From: Streptomyces sp. CB01881
GTDB taxonomy: Bacteria; Actinomycetota; Actinomycetes; Streptomycetales; Streptomycetaceae
Direction: 5' to 3'
DNA: 44,939 bases
NCBI RefSeq assembly: GCF_002953255.1
Contig: NZ_CP026498.1
Coordinates: 8,763,269 to 8,808,207 of the forward strand
In this document: piece after piece, positions 39,131 to 44,939 of the stretch
Numbering within the stretch: position 1 is the first letter of the stretch
Layout: every line of letters begins with the position of its first letter
The notes under the pieces: model-generated
Seen by the model: only the letters and a program-made list of their open reading frames with translations
Databases searched by the model: none
What the model was told of the DNA's origin: nothing
Program-made: the position numbers and the translations under genes

Positions 39131-40303
39131 ATGTCCCTACCCCGACTGCGGCGCGCCACCGCGGCGCTCGCGGCCCTTCCCCTGCTCGCGCTCGGCGCGG
39201 GCCAGGCCGTGGCCGCCCCCGCACCGGCCGCCCCGGCGCCCGCCACCCGTGTCTCCACCTCCCAGGTGGCGGCGATAGAGGACGGCGTTGCCCGCACCCT
39301 GGCCGCCTCCCTCACCGACTCCGCCGTGCGTGAGCGGCTGCGGTCCGCCACCGCCGGCGCCGGCGCCGCCGAACTCGCCCCGCTGGCCGCCGCCGCGCCG
39401 GGCCAGGCCGGCCGCGGGCTCGCGACCGCCACCGAGCGAGCCGACCGCGCCGTCGCCGCCGCCAAGGGCCTCGGCGACCTCGGCCCGCTGCTGCGCGTCC
39501 AGTTGGCCGACCCGTCGATGCGGGCCGCCCTGGATGCGGGCGCGGCGCCGCTGGTGGCCGTCGCCGCCGCCGACGACCACGCCCGCACCCTCCGGGCGTA
39601 CGACACCGCCGGCCGGGCCCGTACGCTCGGCACCGGCTCGCTCCCCGGGCAGCCCGTCTACCTGGTCGACATCGACACCGGCAAGACCCTGGCGGCCGGA
39701 ATCGCGCTCCTCCAGCGGGAGTTCGCCGCGCGCGGTCTGGACGCCACGGGTCTGGACGCCACGGGCCCGGACGCCAAGGGCGCGCAGGCCCCGGGCGCGG
39801 CGCAGGCCGCCGGCGGCTGGTGGGCCACCAAGATCAGCGGCATCGAGGTGGCCGACGACGAGGAGCCCTGGTTCAAGGGCGCCGCCGAGATGTTCAGCCT
39901 GGTCACCGGCTTCGGCCAGGACGGCAAGGTCCGGGTCGACTCGGTCGCCATGCCCTACCTCCAGTACGACGGCACGGTGTACTACCCGAACCAGATCCTG
40001 GTGAACTGGTCGAACTACAAGTACAACCTGGCCGACGTCGTCCTGATGGAGGACGACGGTGACACCAACTACCTGGCCCTCGCCCAGGCCGTCGCGGCCG
40101 TGCTGCTCACCATCGCCGACCAGGGTGCCTACATCCCGCTGGTCAACGCCGTCCTGGCGGCGCTGCCCTCCTCGTGGTGGACCGACGACCCGGACTACGT
40201 GGAGTCCTGGTACACCCTCGCCCGCACCAGCTCGGGCCGCCTCAACGGGGCCCGCGGCAACGGCTGGATGACCGTCGAGCCGTACTTCGTGCAGCAGTTC
40301 TGA
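39131..40303 (+). CDS. Secreted protein resembling DUF3103
   Basis: A 390-residue exported protein of unknown function. The signal peptide is RRATAALAALPLLALGAGQAVAA with cleavage near residue 30, followed by an Ala/Pro stretch. An Ala-rich helical region (about 40-150) precedes a pentapeptide tandem LDATG/LDATG/PDAKG near residue 200. The C-terminal ~165 residues are conserved-looking: WWATKISGIEVADDEEPWFKGAAEMFSLVTGF, YLQYDGTVYYPNQILVNW, VVLMEDDGDTNYL, and a Trp/Tyr-rich end. I recall this pattern from DUF3103 but cannot verify it. No ribosome site is strong (GGAG 10 bases upstream). Confidence 0.8.
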   Translation: MSLPRLRRATAALAALPLLALGAGQAVAAPAPAAPAPATRVSTSQVAAIEDGVARTLAASLTDSAVRERLRSATAGAGAAELAPLAAAAPGQAGRGLATATERADRAVAAAKGLGDLGPLLRVQLADPSMRAALDAGAAPLVAVAAADDHARTLRAYDTAGRARTLGTGSLPGQPVYLVDIDTGKTLAAGIALLQREFAARGLDATGLDATGPDAKGAQAPGAAQAAGGWWATKISGIEVADDEEPWFKGAAEMFSLVTGFGQDGKVRVDSVAMPYLQYDGTVYYPNQILVNWSNYKYNLADVVLMEDDGDTNYLALAQAVAAVLLTIADQGAYIPLVNAVLAALPSSWWTDDPDYVESWYTLARTSSGRLNGARGNGWMTVEPYFVQQF

Positions 40304-40387
40304 TCCGGTCGCGGCCCGGTCGCCGGTGGGGAAGGGTCCCGCGGCGGCCGGCTACCGGCGGGCGTTGGTGCGCTTCGTCGGTTCGGC

Positions 40388-40446
40388 CGCGAGCGGAGCG
40401 AGATGGGGGTCCCCCTAGCCGGAGGCCGGGGGAGGGTCCTCCGGCC
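40388..40446. repeat. Streptomycete interspersed palindrome covering the hrpB stop
   Basis: GCCGCGAGCGGAGCGAGATG then GGGGGTCCCCC, followed by GCCGGAGGCC and GGGGGAGGGTCC, is typical of dispersed intergenic elements in streptomycetes. The hrpB TAG (40415-40417, minus strand) and its last codons lie inside the element. Confidence 0.65.
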
Positions 40447-42907
40447 ACGGGTGGCGGGGGTAGCGGCCGCGCAGGTCGGCACGGACGGCCCGGTAGCCGT
40501 CGCGCCAGAAGGAGGCGAGGTCGCCGGTGACGGCGGCCGGGCGCCCGGCGGGGGAGAGCAGGTGGACGGTCAGCGGCACCCGCCCGCCGGCCAGCGCCGG
40601 AGCCGCCGCCCAGCCGAACAGTTCCTGCAGCTTCACGGCCAGCACCGGGCGTTCGCCGCTGTAGTCGACCCGGATCCGGGAGCCGGACGGAACGGTGATC
40701 CGCTCCGGCGCCAGCTCGTCCAGCCGCCCGGCCTCGCCGCCCGCCCAGGGCAGCAGCCGTTGCAGGGCGGCGGCCGTGTCGATCCGCGCGAGGTCGCCGC
40801 GGCGGCGCGCACGGGAGAGCTCGGGCTCCAGCCACTCCCCGGCCCGCTCCAGCAGCGCCGCGTCGCCGACGTCGGGCCAGGGCTCGCCGATGGCCGCGTG
40901 CAGGAAGGCCAGGCGCTCGCGCAGGCCGGAGGAGGGCCAGGTGAGGAGGGCGCTCACGCCCTCGCGGGCCAGCCCCTCCAGCAGGGCGGCCCGGACGAGG
41001 GCGGGGTCGGGGCGGCCGAGGGCGGCCGCGGACAGCTCGACCGCGCCGAGGGATTCCACCCGCCGGGAGACGACCTCGCCGCGGCGGGTGTCCCAGTGCA
41101 CCTCCTCCCGGGAGGCCAGCAGCGGCGCGCCCGCCAGCCGGGCGGTCTCCTCGTCCAGGGCGGCCGCGTGCAGCACCCGGGCGGACGGTGACCCGGCCGG
41201 CCGGTCGGCCACCGCGACGGCCAGCCACGGCACGGCGCCCAGCGCGGTGCCGGGGGCGAGTTCGGCGGCCGTCCCCGAGGCCATCAGGTACGGGCTGCGC
41301 TCGCCGGGCGCGGGCTTCTCGACCCGGGCCCGGGCGATCCGCTCGGGGAAGCCCAGCGCGACGACGAGGCCGACCGCCGAGGCGTCGGGCAGCGCGGTGG
41401 CGGGGGTGTCGCCGGCCGCGCGCAGCAGCCGCCGGACCTCCTCCCGCCAGCGGCCCGCGTACGGGTCGCGGCCGTCGCGGACGGTGCGCAGCACGGCGCC
41501 GAGGTCGTCGCCGAGGGCGCGCGGCGGTTCCTCGGAGAGCAGGGCGACGACCTCGGCGGCCCGGCGTGCGCCGACGGCCGGGGCGCCGTCGGCGAGGGCG
41601 CGGGCGAGCCGGGGGTGCAGCCCGGTGCGGGCGAGGCGGACGCCGCGCGTGGTGGCCCGGCCGTCCTCGTCCACCGCGCCGAGTGCGTGCAGGGTCTGCC
41701 GGGCGGCGGCCATGGCGCCGGCCGGGGGCCGGTCGGGCAGGGCGAGGCCGGTGGCGTCCGGGTCACCCCAGCAGGCGGCCTGGAGGGCGAAGGGGGTGAG
41801 GTCGGCGAGGGCGATCTCGGGGGTGGGGTAGCGGGCGGCGAGGGCGTCCTCGGCCTCCGCCCAGCAGCGGTAGACGGTGCCGGGGGCCTCGCGTCCGGCG
41901 CGTCCGGCGCGCTGGCGGGCGGCGGCCAGCGAGGCGCGGACGGTGACCAGCGCGGCCAGGCCGCGGGCGTGGTCGGTGCGCGGCTCGCGGGCCAGCCCGG
42001 CGTCGACCACGACGCGCACGCCCGGCACGGTGAGCGAGGACTCGGCGACGGCGGTGGCCAGCACCACCCGTCGTCCGTCGCCCGGGGCCAGTGCCGCGTC
42101 CTGGACCGCCTGCGGTGCGCGGCCGTGCAGTTGCAGCACCTCGGCCGGCGCCCCGGCGAGCAGCCCGGCGACCCGGGCGATCTCGCCGACGCCGGGCAGG
42201 AAGCAGAGCACGTCGCCGTCGCGCTCGGCGAGGGCCCGCCGGACGGTGGCGGCGACGTGGTCGAGCAGCGCCGGGTCGACCCGGGTGCCGTGGGCGGGGC
42301 GGACGGCCCGCGGCGGCGGGGCCCAGACGGTCTCGACCGGGTGGGCCACCCCGTGGGCCTCGACGACGGGGGCGCCGCCGAGGAGCCCGGCCCAGGCCGC
42401 GGTGTCGGAGGTGGCCGAGGCGCAGACGATGCCGAGCTCGGGCCGGAGCGTGGCGCGGACGTCGAGCAGGAAGGCGAGCGCGGTGTCGGCGTCGAGGTGC
42501 CGCTCGTGGCACTCGTCCAGTACCACCACGTCCACGCCGGGCAGCTCCTGGTCGCGTTGGAGCCGCTGAAGCAGGACGCCGGTGGTGACGACCTCGACCA
42601 CGGTGTCCGGCCCGGCCCGCCGCTCGCCGCGCACGGTGAAGCCGACCTCGGCCCCGACGGCCGAGCCGAGCAGCCAGGCCATCCGCCGGGCCGCCGCCCG
42701 GACGGCCAGCCGGCGCGGCTCGGCGACCAGCACCCGGCGGGGCGGGCGGGCGTCCTCGGCGAGCAGCCCGGCCAGCGCGAGCGGGACCAGCGTGGTCTTG
42801 CCGGTGCCGGGCGGGGCGGCGAGGACGGCGGCGCCGTCCGTGTCGAGCGCGCGGTGCAGGGCGGGCAGGGCGGTACGGACGGGCAGTTCGCGCCAGGCGG
42901 GGTTCAC
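40415..42907 (-). CDS. hrpB: ATP-dependent helicase HrpB
   Basis: DExH-box helicase of 830 residues, normal length for HrpB. Walker A is APPGTGKTT (31-39), motif Ia is VAEPRRLAVRAAARR, motif II is VVLDECHERHLD (Asp131-His134), motif III is CASAT, and the helicase C domain contains GRRVVLATAVAESSLTVPGVRVVVDAG and QRAGRAGREAPGTVYRCW. The HrpB-specific C-terminal region follows (IRVDYSGERPVLAVKLQELFGW, VPLTVHLLSPAGRPAAVTGDLASFWRDGY, LRGRYPRHPWPEDP). In E. coli the function is uncertain. The GTG start (42905-42907) fits MNPAWRELPVRTALPAL. The extreme C-terminus (PPPASG) is encoded by an interspersed repeat. Confidence 0.95.
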   Translation of the reverse strand: MNPAWRELPVRTALPALHRALDTDGAAVLAAPPGTGKTTLVPLALAGLLAEDARPPRRVLVAEPRRLAVRAAARRMAWLLGSAVGAEVGFTVRGERRAGPDTVVEVVTTGVLLQRLQRDQELPGVDVVVLDECHERHLDADTALAFLLDVRATLRPELGIVCASATSDTAAWAGLLGGAPVVEAHGVAHPVETVWAPPPRAVRPAHGTRVDPALLDHVAATVRRALAERDGDVLCFLPGVGEIARVAGLLAGAPAEVLQLHGRAPQAVQDAALAPGDGRRVVLATAVAESSLTVPGVRVVVDAGLAREPRTDHARGLAALVTVRASLAAARQRAGRAGREAPGTVYRCWAEAEDALAARYPTPEIALADLTPFALQAACWGDPDATGLALPDRPPAGAMAAARQTLHALGAVDEDGRATTRGVRLARTGLHPRLARALADGAPAVGARRAAEVVALLSEEPPRALGDDLGAVLRTVRDGRDPYAGRWREEVRRLLRAAGDTPATALPDASAVGLVVALGFPERIARARVEKPAPGERSPYLMASGTAAELAPGTALGAVPWLAVAVADRPAGSPSARVLHAAALDEETARLAGAPLLASREEVHWDTRRGEVVSRRVESLGAVELSAAALGRPDPALVRAALLEGLAREGVSALLTWPSSGLRERLAFLHAAIGEPWPDVGDAALLERAGEWLEPELSRARRRGDLARIDTAAALQRLLPWAGGEAGRLDELAPERITVPSGSRIRVDYSGERPVLAVKLQELFGWAAAPALAGGRVPLTVHLLSPAGRPAAVTGDLASFWRDGYRAVRADLRGRYPRHPWPEDPPPASG

Positions 42908-42927
42908 GCGGACAGTCTCCCCGATGG

Positions 42928-43060
42928 CCCGGCCCGTCGGCCTGCCCGGCCCGTCGGCCTGCCCGGCCCGTCGGCCTGCCCGGCCCGGCGACCCTGCCCG
43001 GCCCGGCGACCCTGCCCGGCCCGGCGGCCCGGCGGCCCGGCCCCGGTCCCTGCCCGGTCC
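42928..43060. repeat. GC minisatellite between hrpB and the methyltransferase
   Basis: Three exact 17-bp units CCCGGCCCGTCGGCCTG (42928-42978), then two exact 18-bp units CCCGGCCCGGCGACCCTG (42979-43014), then degenerating CCCGGCGG units to about 43060. It fills nearly the whole 162-bp gap. Confidence 0.9.
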
Positions 43061-43069
43061 TCCGCCGGG

Positions 43070-43924
43070 TCAGTCCCGCTCGGCGACGAAGATCGCCGTG
43101 CCCGGGATCAGCCGGCCGCGCAGCGGGGACCAGCCGCCCCACTCCTGCTCGTGCCCCTCCGGCCACTCCGGCTCGACCAGATCCACCAGCCGGAACCCGG
43201 CGCCGACCAGCTCGCGGACCCGGTCCCCGACCGTGCGGTGGTGCTCGACGTAGGTGGCTCGCCCGTGCTCGTCCTGTTCGACGTAGGGGGTGCGGTCGAA
43301 GTAGGAGGCGACGGCGGTGAGCCCCTCGACGCCGGGCTCGTCGGGGAAGGCCCAGCGGATGGGGTGGGTCACCGAGAACACCCAGCGCCCGCCGGGCCGC
43401 AGCACCCGGTGCACCTCGCGCATCAGCGCGCCGGTGTCGGCGCTGAACGGCACCGCGCCGTAGGCGGAGCAGGCGGCGTCGAAGGAGCCGTCGGCGAACG
43501 GCAGCACGGCCGCGTCGGCCTGGACGACCGGGACCGGCGGGGTGTCGCGGGCGAGGTCGATCCGGAGGGAGTGCTGGAGCTGGCGGAAGGAGATGTCCAG
43601 CGCGACCGGCCGGGCGCCCTGCCGGGCGAGCCAGCGTGAGCACTGGGCGGCGCCGGCGCCGATCTCCAGCACGGTCAGGCCCTCGACCTCGCCGAGCAGC
43701 CGGGCGTCGGCCTCGTCCAGGCCCTCGGGGCACCAGGTGAACCGGTCGTCGCCGAGGAACTCGCCGTGCTCGTCCTGGTATTCGTCGGCGTTGCGGTCCC
43801 ACCAGTGGCGGCTGGCGTGGCTGCTCTCGCCGGCCTGCGCGTCGCGCCTTACCGCGTCGTCGCCGTCGTCGTCAAGATCGTGGACGTCGGACTGGGGGGT
43901 GGTGGCCACGGTGATAATGCCCAT
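43070..43924 (-). CDS. Class I SAM-dependent methyltransferase
   Basis: A 284-residue Rossmann-fold methyltransferase. The N-terminus is acidic (DVHDLDDDGDDAVRRD). HWWDRNADEYQDEHGEFLGDDRFTWCPEG precedes SAM motif I VLEIGAGAAQCSRWLA; PVALDISFRQL, LPFADGSFDAACSAYGAVPF and EVHRVLRPGGRWVFSVTHPIRW follow. The substrate is unknown; orthologs conserved next to rpsA in streptomycetes are remembered. The start is ATG at 43922-43924; a GTG at 43907-43909 (MATTPQ) is an alternative. It is divergent from rpsA. Confidence 0.9.
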   Translation of the reverse strand: MGIITVATTPQSDVHDLDDDGDDAVRRDAQAGESSHASRHWWDRNADEYQDEHGEFLGDDRFTWCPEGLDEADARLLGEVEGLTVLEIGAGAAQCSRWLARQGARPVALDISFRQLQHSLRIDLARDTPPVPVVQADAAVLPFADGSFDAACSAYGAVPFSADTGALMREVHRVLRPGGRWVFSVTHPIRWAFPDEPGVEGLTAVASYFDRTPYVEQDEHGRATYVEHHRTVGDRVRELVGAGFRLVDLVEPEWPEGHEQEWGGWSPLRGRLIPGTAIFVAERD

Positions 43925-44338
43925 CGCGTAGGGTGTGGTCTGCGGAAGCGCCGCTGCCGCGAACCGGCCCGCAAGGGTCCGGGTCCTGGCGGTGGCATCC
44001 GGGGAAAGGCTTCCTGCGGCCGCCACTGTGAGGTGCGCAATCGGAGGATATGGCCTGATCCATACCGGCCTCCACCGTCTTGGCGCCCTTGGCGTTGACC
44101 GTGCCTGGCCGTCCCCGTATGCTACAAGTTGCGCTGCGGGCCTGCGCGCCTCGGACGGAGCAGGTCGCGCTCGCATCTGTCGAAGACCCCACGGTCGCAA
44201 GACGGACGCCGGATTCTCGCTGTTGCGGGAGGTTCCGGTGGGCCGTGCTCTTGGCTGTCCGGCTTTCGGTGGGAGCGATACGGGCCCTCCGCGTGGCATT
44301 ACCTACGACTTCATGTCCGTACCGGAGCCCTTTTCCTA
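43925..44338. promoter_or_regulatory. Divergent intergenic region and long rpsA leader
   Basis: 414 bp with no convincing gene. It contains the rpsA promoter (44095-44123) and, downstream of the predicted start near 44130, about 209 bases of untranslated leader that are less GC-biased than coding DNA. The only ribosome-site candidate for rpsA is GGAG at 44325-44328. Confidence 0.65.
44095..44123 (+). promoter_or_regulatory. Sigma-HrdB-type promoter of rpsA
   Basis: -35 TTGACC (44095-44100) and -10 TATGCT (44118-44123) are separated by exactly 17 bases, close to the major vegetative consensus, predicting a start near 44130. Confidence 0.8.
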
Positions 44339-44939
44339 ATGACGAGCCCCACCGACTCCTCCACCAGCACCACCCCGCAGGTCGCGGTCAACGACATCGG
44401 CGACGCTGAGGCCTTCCTCGCCGCCATCGACGAGACCATCAAGTACTTCAACGATGGCGACATCGTCGAGGGCGTCATCGTGAAGGTCGACCGTGACGAG
44501 GTGCTCCTCGACATCGGTTACAAGACCGAGGGCGTCATCCCGTCCCGTGAGCTCTCGATCAAGCACGACGTTGACCCGCACGAGGTCGTCTCCGTCGGTG
44601 ACAACATCGAGGCCCTGGTTCTCCAGAAGGAGGACAAGGAGGGTCGTCTCATCCTGTCCAAGAAGCGCGCTCAGTACGAGCGTGCCTGGGGCACGATCGA
44701 GAAGATCAAGGAAGAGGACGGCATCGTCACCGGTACCGTCATCGAGGTCGTCAAGGGTGGTCTCATCCTCGACATCGGCCTCCGTGGCTTCCTGCCGGCC
44801 TCGCTCGTCGAGATGCGTCGTGTCCGCGACCTCCAGCCCTACGTGGGCAAGGAGCTCGAGGCCAAGATCATCGAGCTGGACAAGAACCGCAACAACGTGG
44901 TCCTGTCCCGCCGTGCCTGGCTGGAGCAGACCCAGAGCG
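44339..44939 (+). CDS. rpsA: 30S ribosomal protein S1, 3'-truncated by window end
   Basis: Ribosomal protein S1, which helps mRNA bind the 30S subunit. Translation from the ATG at 44339 gives MTSPTDSSTSTTPQVAVNDI followed by 180 more residues and remains open to the window end; the full family length in actinobacteria is near 500 with four S1 domains. The first S1 domain begins near residue 46 (GDIVEGVIVKVDRDEVLLDIG, GVIPSRELS), and a second near residue 130 (GTVIEVVKGGLILDIGLRGFLPASLVEMR, NNVVLSRRAW). Codon use is distinct from the neighbours, with frequent GGT, CGT and GTT, as expected of a highly expressed gene. It is preceded by a consensus promoter and a long leader. Confidence 0.97.
   Translation, partial: MTSPTDSSTSTTPQVAVNDIGDAEAFLAAIDETIKYFNDGDIVEGVIVKVDRDEVLLDIGYKTEGVIPSRELSIKHDVDPHEVVSVGDNIEALVLQKEDKEGRLILSKKRAQYERAWGTIEKIKEEDGIVTGTVIEVVKGGLILDIGLRGFLPASLVEMRRVRDLQPYVGKELEAKIIELDKNRNNVVLSRRAWLEQTQS

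Noticed and set aside
42928..43060. Possible coding region for a Pro/Arg-rich peptide
   Set aside because: Frame changes with 17- versus 18-bp units, and no start with a ribosome site; better explained as a minisatellite.

Overview
The window is chromosomal DNA of very high G+C content with strongly GC-biased third codon positions, GTG/ATG/TTG starts and few intergenic gaps. The gene set (gltBD, pyk, ANTAR regulator, liv transporter, polA, rpsA, together with WhiJ-like XRE/DUF5753, DUF574 methyltransferase and large LuxR regulators) points to a streptomycete (Streptomyces or Kitasatospora). From memory, the core gene order matches the conserved SCO2026 (gltB) to SCO1998 (rpsA) segment of S. 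coelicolor, read in reverse, with lineage-specific insertions. It is a core-genome backbone with accessory patches, not a prophage or a biosynthetic cluster. I see no CRISPR array or insertion sequence.

Layout. 1-5.9 kb: the gltB/gltD glutamate synthase operon, cut by the left edge, with a probable 5-base gap near base 10. 6.1-12.6 kb: accessory block with an ArsR-type regulator divergent from an MFS pump, an XRE/DUF5753 regulator, an aldehyde dehydrogenase behind a perfect 20-bp palindrome, a DUF574 methyltransferase and a Uma2-type protein. 12.7-14.5 kb: Tat-exported 5'-nucleotidase. 14.9-19.5 kb: two divergent LuxR-type regulators, one with a receiver-like domain lacking its phospho-acceptor Asp, one a 1,094-residue ATPase regulator whose Walker A lysine is arginine. 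19.5-22.9 kb: three-gene operon (membrane-anchored binding protein, binding-protein/VWA lipoprotein fusion, small membrane protein) behind a PHO-box-like direct repeat. 23.2-24.6 kb: pyruvate kinase. 24.6-28.2 kb: variable patch with a kelch protein, two envelope proteins, an HTH-LAGLIDADG protein and tRNA-Leu(CAA). 28.3-29.0 kb: ANTAR response regulator. 29.0-34.8 kb: livJHMGF branched-chain amino-acid ABC transporter. 34.8-35.4 kb: a 574-bp gap packed with inverted repeats. 35.4-44.9 kb: hotdog thioesterase, polA, secreted DUF3103-like protein, hrpB helicase, methyltransferase and the start of rpsA.

Main functional themes are nitrogen assimilation and amino-acid uptake (gltBD, liv), central carbon metabolism (pyk), DNA repair and translation (polA, rpsA, tRNA-Leu), and extracytoplasmic binding proteins possibly tied to phosphate control. 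The best candidates for undescribed biology are the PHO-box/VWA operon, the structured region upstream of livJ, the divergent atypical LuxR pair, and the HTH-LAGLIDADG protein beside tRNA-Leu. Functions are read from motifs and family knowledge; no database search was possible.
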